Below are positions 1-15,000 of a stretch of 64,000 nucleotides of DNA, piece by piece. The stretch's first letter is position 1. Each line of letters starts with the position of its first letter. A program made the translations under genes and the position numbers. The stretch is from Athripsodes cinereus (Eukaryota; Arthropoda; Insecta; Trichoptera; Leptoceridae), in assembly GCA_947579605.1 (NCBI GenBank), contig OX388314.1:17667982-17731981 (forward strand), read 5' to 3'. The notes beneath the pieces were generated by a model that was not told the origin of the DNA, ran no database searches, and worked only from the letters and a program-made list of their open reading frames with translations.

Positions 1-62
1 AGTTGCCGACTGCGGAGAACAACTCTCTTTGTTTTAAACTTTGCTCCAAGCGACGCAGAAAC
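1..62 (-). CDS. Exon N: cytoplasmic tail, start only, runs off the window
   Basis: After acceptor AATTGTAG the frame (phase 2) gives RFLRRLEQSLKQRELFSAVGN, open to base 1. The basic/hydrophobic pattern suggests a helix. The exon continues beyond the left edge. Confidence 0.72.
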
Positions 63-3000
63 CTACAATTTGAACAGGGATGTCATTAATTAAAAATATG
101 GATTATTAAAAAATACAAATGGAATATTTCATTCTTCTGTCAAATTTTGGATGAATAATATTTGGTGCCTCTAAAATATTTTATAGAATTATACTACAAA
201 GTAAAGTTTACATAAATGTTCTGTGAATTGAGGTATTACCTAATATTGATTGACACCAAAATTGAGTTCACATACATTCATTATACAGTCCATATTTCAT
301 CATTTATAATACGTTGTTCAAGATATATCTAATATAGAAATCTCCACACACACATTGTGTATCATTTTTAAAAGCTGACCTGCATACAAATTCTATAAGG
401 ATGATCACAGAAGATTATCCATTTTTTTTATCTATTTTTCAAAGTTTCCACGAAAGTTATCTGTTTTGACCACAAAAGTATATTTTCCCAAATAGCCACA
501 TTTTATATGTGAATTTTAGGTGAAAAAAAGAGAAAAATTAAAATTTCTATTGCAATAAAGAGGGCTCAAGCATAAACAGTTTACGGACTCTATAAACAAA
601 TATAATACCAAATCCTTTTACTAAGATTGCATATTTTACCTTATTTGGTGTCCTATGGTCCTCATGCGACTAATTTTCCTGGCCGGTTTTGGCAGCTCTT
701 CCGTCACCGGACTCTTGGGAAGAATCCTTACTGACACGTCCTGTAAATTGTGCCTCAATGTATAATTCTTTAAGAGGATGTTATTGCATAGGTGACTTGT
801 TACTATTTGCAATATAATAATTGTGATGTGATAAGGTATATATTAGGAGAGTATAGCCACAATATTGTTGGGTAAATGACATATTCAAATTGTAGGTTAA
901 TTTGACAGTTCAAACTACACACAATATCATCTACAGTTTTGCACTACCTACGATGAAAAATCGACTGCTTGCTAGATAGCTACTGCGAGTAATATTTATA
1001 GAAAGCAGGAAAAAGCAGAGTATATATGGAATGGAATGACTGTATGGAGTGTTGTGAAGGTTTTCTTGAAAACTTAAAATGAAACATAAAATAATAATCA
1101 CTTGCTAAGAGTTGTGCCGAAATGTCCATATTGTTTTCAAACTCATAGTACGTTCGAGTACCAAGTCTTCTGGTTCAAACCTAAAATGTTTATCTGAAGA
1201 TATTGAATTTGGTATTTTATGTAAGGAATTAGAATTGCTTATAAGCTCCTGATAATCATTATCATTAAAATGACTATAAAGTGGCAATTTTATGGGTAGG
1301 TATTTAGTAAATCATAAAAGTTGTACCATTAAAAATAATAACTAGTAATTATGTAAGAAATAAAATCTGTTTCTAGAATATGAAATTAAACACAAAATAA
1401 TATTTTTAAAATAGTCACGAAAATATTATCAATAAATCAGTAAGACTTTGATACTGATATGAGTTTAGGCAAATAAAAGTAATTATTTTTTACCTCTCCA
1501 GTTTCTTCTCCCGAAGCTTCAGCTGCCCATTCTCGCTTGGGCCAAGGCCCAGCTCCTTCACTTTGTGGTGATTTGGTTTCTGGAGTTAATCTTACTGTAA
1601 CATCTCGTGCAGAATTCAAACTTTCAGAAGACGAAGAAGAGCTAACTGGTTGCTGAGACCTTGATCTTCTCTTTGGACTTAATTTTCTTGGTGCAGGAGT
1701 TCGGAAGTATACCTCCTTACCAGGTACATCTAATAGGTTTTGCATGGACTGAGGGAGTTGAGCCTTTGTCGGACTAGGAGTTTTACTTCCCGGATTGGTT
1801 CTCGAGTTCTTCCTTTCCCTCCTTCTTCCTGTTGATTTCCTATGGGGTTGCGTGACCAATCCTAAATTAATTTTATTACAGCTACTACTACTGTTTTGGA
1901 CACAGTCTGAACTGGGAAAGTCGTATAAACCATCTGAATCCGTGAATGGCAATTGATCTTTATGTCTGCCATAGAAATGTGGAGAGAATCTTCCCATACC
2001 TATAGTTCTATCACTCAAAGGACTTTCACTTCTGGAACTTACTGGACTTAACATTTTATCACAGTTAGGACTTGAGTCTGCTTGAATTACTATAGATGGC
2101 AGTTGTAGGGACATTTTGGTTGAAGCGGGAATAGTTAATCTGTCAAGGCCCCTTTCTACACTTGCACACTTAGATATACATTTGGACGGCTGTGTGCAGG
2201 TGACTTGCAATGCTGGAATAGTTATCGACTTTTCTGAATCTAATGATTCACTTTTGAGAAATACTTCCAACTCTTTTGCACTCTTTAGATCTCCTTCTTC
2301 TATTCTTTCCTCTAAATGATCCGTGCTTATTCCTTCATCATTAGATTCTAGCAATGGATCATCTGAGAGTGTTTCTGAATCAGATCTTCCTCGATGTTGA
2401 ACTTTTTGTTCTGTTGCATTAGTGGTTATAGTTTCAGTGACTGAAGCACAAGGGGTTGATTTAAGTAAAGGAGAAGGTCGTCTATGTGCTAAAGAAGGAT
2501 GCAGACTTGTATGTCCTGATCCTGGGCCTGGATCCTCCATTTCAGATGGACATAGAGGATTGTTGGAGCCACATCTAGATGGACCTGGACTTGCCATTGA
2601 GCTATACCCAGATGAACTTAAATTAGATTCAGATGTAGTTCTGTCTCCTCTTATACACATAGAGAATGGACTTAGATAGCACATTGTAGAGGGACCAGCA
2701 GGTGGTGGGGCTTGATTCCTGATAGCTGGGGATGGTTGTTCTGCATCAGATTCAGCTTCACTCATATTGCAAGTTATTGTTATCAAAGGTGGGGCAATAG
2801 CTAGGTCTAGTGATGTTGGCTTTTCAAATTCTTTCAAAAGTCTTTTCTGTTGCTGTTTGTTGGGGAAAAGGAAGCTAGTTTCACCAATGGATGCCCTCTG
2901 TGGAGGTGGTGATCCGGCAAACATAAGTCCCTGTGGATAATGTCTTGTTGGTGAAGGTTGTTCTACAGTCAGAAGTGGTATGATCAGCTTGGGTCCTGCA

Positions 3001-6000
3001 GGACTGAGATCTCTAGGAGACGCAGTGGTCCTTCCACAACTACTACTGAACTCTCTTTCACTGTCGTGACTCTGAGTTAGAGGACTTGGAGAATCATCTG
3101 TCATTTGAGTGGATGGAGTAGGAGTGTCACCACCAATTGGAGGTGGCCTTACCTGTTATGCATAAAAGTTATAGGTATTAAATAAGTTTTATTTCAATGC
3201 TGAAACTGAATAAAAGTAAAATAGTTAATCAATATTTTATTTAAAGTAAACTTGTCATTTTTATGTGAATAAATCATACATGGGTATTTTATTTGTATTT
3301 CTTTCAATTAAACTGATGATAATAATCTACATACCTTAAGTCTAAGTGATGAAGTGTTAGATGTAGTTGTCTCACCACGGCCATCATGCATAATAACAGA
3401 TATGTTCTGGCTGTGATTATCATCATCTTCATCTTCAGTCTGACTCAGTGCACATGGTATCTCCATTGAAATGTGATCATCACTTACATCCATTGAGGAT
3501 TTTTCATCATAATCTACAGAGGATGCGTGGCTTCTGTGCATTATTGGAGTCAAAGCAGGCGATGGGAGAGGGGTGGGTAATTCATGAATTGGTGAAAGGC
3601 ATTTATTTATAGAACTAGGTATCTCTAGAAGGATGGATGGAGGATGCAAAAGGTTACTTCCAGATATGGTAGCCTTGTGGGCAGTCAATACATCTAAAAC
3701 AGGTACTTCTATAGTATTGCTCTGAGAGTTGGACTGTCTGTAATAAACTGGAGAATCAGGAGCACCACTGGATATTGATATGGGAGTGTGCAAGGAGGAT
3801 GTAGTGGAGTCATCATCACCAGCTGCTTCATCTTGAGGACTGGATATTGAGGGAGTTGTGGAGGGACTTACTACAATGGATGAAGGCATACTCATTCCTG
3901 CAGCAGAAGAGGAAAAATTTCTAAACATTGCCAAGATGGAATCTGCACTTGACAACTTATTCCCACGACCGGCTAACTTTCTTAATCCCATTCCAGGAAG
4001 AGCTGTCTCCAAGCTGGATGTGGAATCACTCCCCTGGTTGCTGCAAGTGCTGTGAGGGTATCTCACTTCTGTTGCAGGTGATGGAGGAGTACTGGATGCT
4101 TTTATCTTCTCTTGATTTATGGACAATCCTCCCATTTCTATTTCTGATCCAGAACTCATTTCAGCTGAGACTTTGTTTAGAAGTCTTGCAAACGTGACTT
4201 TCTTTTCTAATTTAGGATCACTGAGTTGCCTTATGGCTATCGCAGGATTGGCTGTTGATGATTCTCCATTAGAAAAACTAGATTCCTGATTGTCATATCC
4301 ATTTACAGACAACCTACTGTCATCTGCACTCTTGGCTCTTCTCTCACTCAGTTGGATCAGCTCACCCATACTAACTTTGTGTGCAAGATTTTGGCTGGCT
4401 GCTGGACTTATTAGCTGTTGGAGGATTTGTTTCTTTTCTGCGGCATTTTTCTTTGTTGGTGTTGAATTGTTTCTTTTCTTCCGTGGCGATGGTGTACCTA
4501 AACGTTTAGACAATCTGTATTTATTGACAGTTAAGCACAAGGTATTAATATCCTGTTTGCCAAATACATGTATATAAAGAATATTGAATGCAAATGATTA
4601 ATATTATTCATTCATAAATAATATTTTTATCTATCCCATTAAATTACTTCTAAACTCAATTGATTGCACTTATAAGTAAGGAAATTTACTTTATCATGAA
4701 ACCAAAGAATTTAAAGATAGAATCACCAAAAACAATAATGTTATAAAATTTTGCATATTAATTATAATTTGTTACAAGTTAAGGTTAACAAAACGTGCAG
4801 AACAACGCATGTAAATTATAAGAAATATTTAATCTAAACATGCTTTGACAAATGAAAATAAAGTTAATTAAACAGGTAGGTGTACTGTGATATCATTTAA
4901 AATAAACATAGTTTAGCTTGTGTTTAAATTATAAATGGAATCAAAGACATGTTAGTGTAAGGTATAAATTGGTTTCACTGTGTTTAAAATAACTCAAAAT
5001 AAAACTTTCAAAAATAAAACAAAAGTTGTTTTGTTTTCATAATGTGGTGCTCATGGGCGCCATGCGAGGAAAATGATGAATAAAATGAAAGATTTTGAAT
5101 GAATTTTGAAATCATGATAATTTATAATCAGTAAAACCATCATTACATTAATTTAAATTCTTAAAAGGGGAATTTTCATTCTGTAAAGATAATGTAAGAT
5201 CATACAATGCTAATACACATTGTGTTGGATGTTATTTGGAAAAACCACATCACTTAAATATTCAAAAAACTGAGTTGTTATGTGAAGATAAATGCCACCT
5301 TCAGTTATACTAAATTTATGGAACTGAGACCCAGTATTTCCTAAATATTAGAAATAGATAATGCGACCCTTATAGTTATATCTGTCAGGCTTCAAATTTT
5401 AGTATCGTGTACATAGTCTAGCCTTCTTCTGATTTATGTACCTACTTACTGTCAAACATATAAAAATCTGAATAGGTTTAATTCATTCATTAAATGTACA
5501 ACAAGTTAGGAGAATTGATTTCTCTAGGTTAAAAGATTTATTAAGTGGCTTACTGCCTTTTCCCCTTTACTTTCTCATGATGGTTTTTCTGAAAGATTAT
5601 GAAAAATTTTGATATACGATTTATCAGAATAAGATTTGTTTCTTCAAACTGTTTTCCCAATTCAACTTTGGGTCTTCCATGATAAAATAAAAAAAAAAAA
5701 TGAAAATGTAAACTGCAATATGTGACCACAAAAAAATAATTAGTAGGTACCTACCTCATAAAAAGCAAAAAAAGTAATTTTAGAATCAATGTGTGATTGC
5801 CAAAAAAGGAAATCTAAATTAAAATATTAGGTGGAATTAACAAAAACAATCAAAGAACAAAGAAATGTTACCTAAGTTAGTCAGATTCCAATAGATTATT
5901 CAAATGTTAGTACGTGATTAACTACATAATTATATTGCATTGGATATTGATGAGAGACCCACGTATCACACAAAACATGTTCTTACTTGTAGGCCTGAAG

Positions 6001-9000
6001 GGCCACTTGGTCAAAGGTGCTAATCATGATTGGGTACGTAGAAAGTAGAACAAATTTACTCTGTGCTAAATTTGAAGAGTTGATAAAAATCTCTTGTAGC
6101 TTATGAACTAATATGACTCCTTTCAATTTCATTGGATGATCACAAGTGTTTATAATTGCATTATACTAATCAAATAATTATTTGTTCTTGTTACTGTTTC
6201 AATTTTGTGATATTTGTGTTTCAAGTGCTGTATTGAGAATGCGTAGTATCCAGATGTCATTGAATTGAGATATATGTTATGAGTCTGATGCTGAGGCTCT
6301 TTACCCTTGGTGGTACCATAGGGGTTTCTGGGGATTCATAGGGGATTCTTAGAGGTTTGTTTAGAGAATCATTATCATGGGGCACAGATCATTATGGGTG
6401 AGGGATTTTATCTTGAAATGGACAGTATAATGCTTCAACATTATAAAATGAATCTGAACATTTTAATTGTAAGAATTTTAAACAGTCTTAGTACATAGAA
6501 AAACGTAACTGTAAGTAAGAATGTATTTTTGTTTTAAGAAATGTCGTCAGGCCTTTAGGGATATTGATAGCTGTAATTGATTGTGGGGAAGTTTTTTTGG
6601 GAGAGGGGAGCCCTTCAGGTGATCTCTGAGGTCTCTCCTATAAACAAAAGATTTTGTACGATGAGTGTGAATTACATAGGATTCTATCATTCCTGGAACA
6701 TTCACGGGTAAGAGAGGGTAAAACCCTTAATGTAGCTTATATAAAAGCGGCTTAGAGCTTAGTCTTGGGAAGATATTTGTTTATTTTTTAAATTAATTCT
6801 ATTAAGTAGGTTAAGTTCGTCGGTAGCCTGGAGGTAGAGTCTCGGCCTCGTAAACAAGGGGTGCGTGGTTCAATCCCAGGTCCCGGCAAACTCCCCTTTC
6901 ACGACACAAGCTTTTGGCTTAGTGTGAAAGGTGTATAAGGTTGTATTTGGGTTTATAACAAAAACCCAAATATATTTTATTTTTTTTGTAAAAAAAGTAC
7001 TTAGGCTACTAATTAAAATTCTTTCCTATTAAATTTAATTCCTGTACAATAATATGTGAAAATTTAGAAATAAATTATGGTCACAAATCACAGAGATGAT
7101 GGATGATAAAAAAAAAATAATGAAAAGGACAGCATTCCACAAAGCCATAGCCGAGTCAGAAGGGTAGACAGAGATAGATAGAGTGCAGCTCATAGTTGTT
7201 CAGTGGATACAGTACCTAAGTGATTCACTTCATTTGAATAACATGGAACAGAGTCCTGTGATTTTTTAAATGTTCATTTATATAAAAAAAACTTTCCAAT
7301 AGCCAAAATAATAATTTTTCTTCAAAAGTAGGTAATTTGAACATTTTGTGTTCAGTCATTTACAAATGATTAGGGTAATTTAAACATTATTGTTTTTATT
7401 TTTTTGAAGTCGCAATCCTTTACATGTAAGAGTATTTTTTTGTCTTTTTGTAGATGTAAATAATTGTGCATTATTTTAGATACACACAAATATTCAAAAT
7501 ATAAGTACCTATTGATATTATTTTAGATAGCACAAATTTTCTTAGACAGTTACTAAAGTTCTAGGTAAGTAAGTGTTTGCTACGAGTTGAGAAGTTATAA
7601 TATTTTAAAGATAGGGAGAACAAGAATTGCCCAATTTGATATAATTTTATTTGAGAAAATTCAACCATTTATACTTCATCGCTGAAGTGTAGTTGTTAAT
7701 TGTGTTATATGTGAGCCGTATTTTTACCAAAGTAATTGTTTAAAACAGTTCTCAAAAGCATTTTTAAATCATTGCATACATAGGTAGTTTGAGAAATGAA
7801 TCACTTAGTATGGAAAGTAAGAAGATAATAACATCTAGTTGTGTCTATTATACGTAAGTAAGTAATAGAGATAGGGCGTGCTGCTCATTCGGACATTATT
7901 GCCGATGTTGTCTCTTTGTCTTACGTCTCGGCGGTGGCCTTAACAGATCGTCCAAGCTAAACGTCCTTGCAGCAGGCTGAGCGCCTGGAGACAGACTCAG
8001 AATGGATGGCTTGCGGATACCGAGGCGGTTGAAGAGTGAACCACGTCCCTGACCTCCGCTTCCTGCTGCGCCACCACTGGATGCAGGAGTGCCAGCATTC
8101 ACAGCCACAGCCAAGTTGGTGTTCTGGCACAAGGCACCATCCCTCGCTGTTCCGCGCAAGTGGAGATGATTTGCTGAAATTAACCATAACAAGTACCTTA
8201 ATATTTTCAAAATCTCTTAAGATGGAAATCATAACCATCCACACTATTTTTATGGAAACAAAATTAGTTAAGAATATTTCTACAAAAATGTAACTTTATA
8301 TAAATATCAGTACAAAGTTAAGTGATTAACACTTACGTCGATTTCTGTCATTCTCCTCAGCTAATAATTTTTCGATTTTCTCAGGAAAATGTCTCTTCGC
8401 GCACCATACCAATCCGATTATTGCCAACACAATAAAAACTGTGATGAGTCCCAGCCAAAATGGTTCTTGCAACATTCTTTCAGAAAGGGGTTTATATGGA
8501 ATATTCATCATGCGACGCTCACATCTGAAAAAATGATTTGTTTCATAATTAAAATAAACAAGTTACTTTATCTTAATTCGTCTGCCCAGTTCCATAACTC
8601 AACAAGTCGAAAATTTTGATTGAATTTATAACACAAACACAATAAACGCCTCTCTTTCAATTCCAAAAACCAAATTCCAAAAATACACGGTTCCATTTAT
8701 ATGTAATTTATTTAATTATGGAAAAAAATAACGTATCTACTTATTTTCGATTCCTCAAAATAAATAGGTATTTAGTACTGTTTAACTGTTGAAAGGAACA
8801 AATACAACGTATGTCTTTAACAGTTCGATAATTATATACTATATTTCAATTCCTGTTGTGTTTTCAAAGCATAATATTATAAAAATACCAAAATTACATA
8901 AAATGACGATTTTTCGAATATAAAACATTTCTACTTGTTGAGTTACTGAACTGGATAGTCGAATTATATCTTTGGAAGGTGCCTACGAATTATGAACTTC

Positions 9001-12000
9001 ATTTTTTGCTCAGTTGTAAAATAAAAAACAATAAAATAATAAAAAGATATGTAATGACTTTTCTATCCTTATTTTATGGATATTTTGATGTTGTAACACT
9101 CCTCAGAAATACATAAAAGTATCTTAACTATCCCCATTTAAAAGATAAATTGCTTTTGTTTTGTTGTTAGAAAGCCTCTTTGTCTTAAAACATCTCGATA
9201 TATTTTTTATGAAATCATATACCACAAGTAGGGAACTACTTCCAAAGGGAGAAATTACAGAAATAGTCAAAAGAATAGCTGAAATTACGGTGGCAATTCT
9301 AATTGGATGCTTATCTCAATGGCTATAGGTACATATAATATTTCATAAAAAAAAAAAAAAAATTCATATAATTTATTTTATTACTGCGTATTAAATTTAA
9401 TGTATAACTGCTTCAAATTGTTCGATTAAAGGACCTGAAAATGGTGATAAAAAAAAGAGTTTTTGGAAGAAGAAACCGCATGCACTTATAGCTGTTTAGC
9501 TTAGGTACCTACCTGAGTGTTTAATCTAACTGCTGGTTCCATAATAAAAGATAAGTCAGTTTAACAATAAACTCAATTTTATACTTAAGGTTATTTTAAT
9601 TTCCAAGGGTTTCATAAACGATAGTGTATAAGTCCGTATTGTCACAAATAAAATTTTGATTTTCATCTGAAAATTGTTTAATCGCTACGCTACGCTGCGA
9701 TGATCAGTTACCTACCAAGATAATTTATGTAAACAACAGATGCCACAAATGACGTTACATGTAATAAGACTGACCAAATTCAAGCAAAAATAAGCTTTCT
9801 TGAGTCGCCGTAAGGTCTACATTCCTATGAAAAAATAAAGCTTATCACATGAGATAGCAATTGGAAGAGCGGCATTTTTTCTAACGTGTAGCCAGTAACA
9901 GTAACATATTATATGCCTTCGCTGTAAGGCATTGTGTAAAATGACATCTGGTGTTCCGAAATTGAACTGAGTAAAAGTTTCTTAAAATTTGAAGATGGTT
10001 TATGAAACCCAAAACTCACTTAAAATTTAAAGGAACTTTTGTTTTATGGAACTGGAAGCACCTAAGTGATATTTAGGTTGATTTTTTATTTAAAATAAAT
10101 TGTTTGAGCAATAATTCATTGTCGCGATGTTCTCTGCCCGACAAGTCTATTTTATTAACAAGTAAAACCTGCTATGATTTTGAAAAAGATAGTTATCTCA
10201 CCTTTGGCCTTCCCACCATGCATAACAGCTGCAGTGATACATTTGTCCTTTCTCAATGCATTTCCCTCGACCTTCGCAAGGTTTAGATTCGCAGGGCTTT
10301 ATTTTGGATTCACAAGAAGATCCAGTATATCCAGCATGACAGACACAGCGATAACCACTCACAGTGAGAACGCAGGAACCGAAGACACAAGGCTCCAACT
10401 CGCAGGCAGTTAGGGCGCAAAACATACCTGTAAATTATTGTTTTATGTGACTAGATAACATTTATTTTATCTCGGGTGTATTGTCCACTATAAACGGAAG
10501 AAAAAGTACAAATAAGCAAACAAATTTAATTTCTTAGAAAAAAAATTTTTTTTTCATTTAATTTTTAATTTCAGAATTATTTTTCATCCAACTCCAATTT
10601 CATAACTTCAAAAATGTGAATCTAAAATTATGAATATAAAACCTCTAGGTCATTTCAAATATGGATTTGAGTACAATAAAAAGTAGAGTATCTTAACAAG
10701 TTATTGAAATTTTCCATAAGCAAAGGACGCTTGTAAAGGTCAAAATTTTGACTTTAAATTTATTTGTATTATTTCACAATACCTACGTGATTTGGACAAT
10801 GAATATTTGAATCAATTTAATGGCTTCTCTTTAGATGGATATTTCAAGAGCAGGTAGGCAGATGTTTAACGGGTCTCATCTTTATAAAAAATAATTGAGT
10901 TCTAAATAAATTACTTCAAATATTTACCAAATAATTATTAACTTCCATTATCATCGATAGAAAATAAAGCAAATCGAAGGTCCTCTTTGCAATATAAACA
11001 TCGCATTCAGTTCTAAGTACTTAGTTAGGTACCTACTTGGTATGGCTGGAAAAGCACTAAAAAGTGTAAGGCACTCTCTGCCCCCAACACTTAAATACCT
11101 CCATTTCTAAGTACTTGATGGTAAAAATCTCCACCCCTACTCTCCTAGACCTTGCTTAGTAGTTGGTACATATCATAATGGAGCCGTCAGAGAACACTCT
11201 CCAAGCAACATAGCGTACCGATGAAGGGGTGAACATTATTAGAATGATAATAAATTTAGATATTTTATTACGGATGTTTTATTTTCTTTTATGTATGTTG
11301 ACTTTTGCCGTAGATATTCTTATGTACGTGTCTACAAATAAAATTCTTTTTAGCTGTCGTATTATTACAATACCGTAGTAACATGTAGGTTTATATTATG
11401 TACACAAAGATAATTGAAATCATCCTTTTAAATATCAAAGTGGCTATTTCCCTGAGACTATAAGTTAGTACAATTTCTATGTAAAATCAGCACGCAAATA
11501 ATTAATACTCTTTTAATTGGTTAATTCAGTTGTGTAAATGAATTAGAAGCTATATCATGCATTATTATATTTATGTAAGTGTTTAATAAGCTAAGATTTT
11601 TCTTTCGATAGTGGTGTTTTAGGTGTACAGACAATCAATGAATATTTGCGGAAAATTAAAGACAAGTATCTATAGAATTTGTTTTTGTGTGGAAGAATTG
11701 ACTTCATAGCGATAATTTTGTTACTGCATATTATCATAATGTGAATTAGCGCTTTTAGTTTCGTCAGCCCTGACGAGTGATCATATTATATAAGTAATAT
11801 TGCGGTTTCCTTCGATTCGCTGCGTTATAGGAACCCGCTCATTATGTAGATGGTACCAATCTATTATCTAAAGTTATTTTCTCTTTATTCTCTCGTTTAT
11901 CGATATCTTTAAAGGTTGAGTAGTATTTCGTTGTATCAACATTTATAGTTGTTAACCTTTACAATTCTACAGAAATGTTTTTGTAAGAAATGACAAAAGA

Positions 12001-15000
12001 CATCAGAAGCAAGAAAGCAAATATTATGTTTCTATTACATTAGGATGCTTCATCTATTTTGATAGCATTCATCCATTATTGGTCTATAAATGTTAAATAT
12101 TTAAGACAACCAATTCATAAATTTTCAACAAAAGCAACAAATTTAATAAAAAAATTCGCGATCATAGTTGTTTATCCCAAATCACATAGATACGATTTCG
12201 ATTTTTAGCCATAATTACTAATTCCGATCTATTTTCTTTCAAAAAAATTCCTGAAATACATAAGTAGGTATAAGTAAAAAAAAAAACTTACCAGTGAAAT
12301 GGCCATAACACTGGCAGGAATTGTTCCCATTTGTTACAAGACACCTTCCTCCATTCAGACATGGGTTTGGTTTGCAGTTCTCCACAGATGTTTCATACGG
12401 CACTTGCATCAATTTAGAATGGTAGTTTACATCTAATGGAAAACAAGTAAGCGTGCTTTATAGGAGGAAACTAAAAAAAATGTTAAGGTACGGTATTCCA
12501 CAGGGATATCATTTTGGACCAGTGATAAAACAAAAAAATAATATTGACCTATGTAACTATGAATGTATACATGTAAAAACCAATTTAAATAATTAAATGT
12601 CTAAATATTTATTGAAATCAATTATTTTTGCTTAGGAAATATTTTTTTATTACTAAATATCTCCATATACATGAAATTTGTGACACGATGACTATAAAAT
12701 AAACCAAAAGAGAATTAATTATAGTCTTACCGATTTGTGTAATGACAGATGCATTCAACTTGACACCTATAGCTCCACTTTTCTGTCTGATCTTCAGTGA
12801 GTTGTAGTAGGATGTGATAGATAGTGGGGGTCCTGGTTCAATAGAATCATCCTCACATAAGTTCCATATGGTCCCATTTAGATCTGCGTATCTGTCGTAA
12901 ACCTGTTGATGAAAAAATACATGGTAAGAAACCGTAGAAGTCCATACCTATGTAATATCAACATAATTGATTTCTGGTATTGAGGATAGTAGACATATTA
13001 TCTGTACGAATTACTGATTAATGTAAACTAAAAATAATGCAAAAAAAAACAAATAAATAAAAGTTTGATTAATTTGTTTATGGTGGACACATATATTTGT
13101 TCATGACATATTTTTACTCTTTTCTTTTGGGATTCAAACATAATATTATTGTAAAACGTTCGTCATCAGTGACTTGTTTCGTCAATTGTTTAATTTGGAG
13201 AAAGGTTAATCAATATCGGTAATCTGCTGTGTGAATGTTCAAAATTAATGACCGGAAAAAATTACAATGCGAAACGAGGCACTAATAGGAAAAAGCTTTT
13301 AAGCAAATCTACATCAGAAAATACTTCGATTGCCAAATGATTTTTCTTTTCTTCTAACTCGAGTTTTCGTTTAATCATTCCTAATGGAAAATTATTGTAA
13401 TGTACAAATAATCGTCTACAAATGAAAGCCTTGCATTGAATTAATTACTATGGAATTTGAATAATTTGAATATACTACTTTAAAATCGAATTCTTAACAT
13501 TGAGATTCTTGTTTTTCTGTCTATGAAATTACTTAATACCCATCAAGAAAAATATGCGCCGAATACGTCTGTTCAATATAATATTATTTTTAGAGCTTTC
13601 GATATAATTGCTTTAACTCAAAATGGAATAAAAAACAATAAATAAAGGAAATTTTGAAAAATTAGCAGTGAGAAAATTATGATAGAATTTTGTATGGTAG
13701 AATTTTGATTGAGAGAGTACGAAAGATAACTGAGTGTAAGATATGGGATGCGCAAGGAGCTTTTTTGAATGGCAGAGGGTGCACCGATCAGATCTTCTCC
13801 CTGCGAATGGTTATAGAGAAGTTTCTGGGTAAACACCAGAGGCTTTTTTGTGCATTCGTGGATCTGGAGAAAGCATATGATCGAGTGGACCGGGAAAGGT
13901 TGTGGCGCGTGTTGTCGGAGTATGGGGTGAGCAGCCGGTTGATCCGCGCAATATCTTCACTTTATGTGGGAAGCTCCGCATGCGTGAGGGTAAATAATAC
14001 TCTCTCGGAGTGGTTTGTCCTCACCAAGGGAGTGAAGCAAGGTTGTGTCATGTCTCCGTGGCTGTTCAACTTATTCTTCGACTACTGTATGCGACCTGTG
14101 AAAGAGATGGATGTTGGTGTCGAGCTGAATGGGTTTCGGGTGAATGCATTGATGTACGCAGATGATTTGGTGTTAATGGCTGAGAGTGAAAGGGACTTAC
14201 AAGAGATTGTTACGTGTGTGTATGATAGTTGCAATTTGAATGGTTTGAAAATGAATGTTATGAAGACGAAAGTTCTTGTTTTTGAAAGAGAGAATGAAAA
14301 AACGATTTGCGAGATTAAAGTTGGTGACGAATGTTTGGAGCAAGTAAGTGAGTATGTATATTTGGGAAGTATGTTTACGAGGGATGGAAGATGCGATAGG
14401 GACATTGAAAGAAGGAAAGTGGCCGGTGCTAGAGTGAACGGTGCACTTCGACCCATTGTCAGCAATGGCAATGTGTCGAACATGGCTAAAATGCTGGTGC
14501 ACAATACCATTCTGGTACCGTCACTTACGTATGCAAGCGAGACATGGACGTGGCTGAAGAAGGACGAAAGTGGAATAAATGCAGTGGAGATGCGATCGTT
14601 AAGAAGAATGGTTGGTAAAACGCTGCGTGATAGAGTGAAGAATGAGGATATTAGAAGAATGAGCGGATGCAAGAAGAGTGTTGTGGACAGAATGCGCGTG
14701 AATAAACTACGGTGGTTTGGACACGTTGAACGAATGAACGAAGTAAGAATGACAAAGAGGATATACTTGTCTGAAAGAAAAGGTGTGAGGAAGCGCGGAC
14801 GTCCGAGAACCACGTGGCTTGATCACGTGGATCAAATTCTCAAGGACGGCCGCGTGTTGAGTAAGAGGAATCGACGTGCGTGTATGAGAAACTGTATGAA
14901 TGTGGAGGAAGCGAAGGAAGTGTGTAAAGATAGATCTGTGTGGCGTTCCGTTCTCTCTGCCTACCCCACTTGGGATACGGCGTGAGGGTATAGTATAGTA

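Larger units (their letters stand above)
4498..7924 (-). other. Intron J-K
   Basis: A 3.4-kb intron. It holds one tRNA-derived SINE (6814-6990) and a short repeat (6690-6734) matched at 57098-57142. Nothing else is recognised. Confidence 0.7.

Noticed and set aside
2116..2679. Plus-strand open frames of 67 and 85 codons
   Set aside because: They are antisense shadows of exon L, whose composition and splice phases are coherent.
6814..6990. tRNA gene
   Set aside because: A and B boxes are present but no cloverleaf, and the unit is dispersed with a tail, so a SINE fits better. The same holds for 62861-63315.
12403..12434. Extension of exon G to the acceptor at 12434
   Set aside because: All three frames contain a stop between 12433 and the EGF module.
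14082..14813. Minus-strand 243-codon frame, repeated at 48881-49612
   Set aside because: Antisense shadow of the RTE reverse transcriptase; it recurs only because the RTE does.
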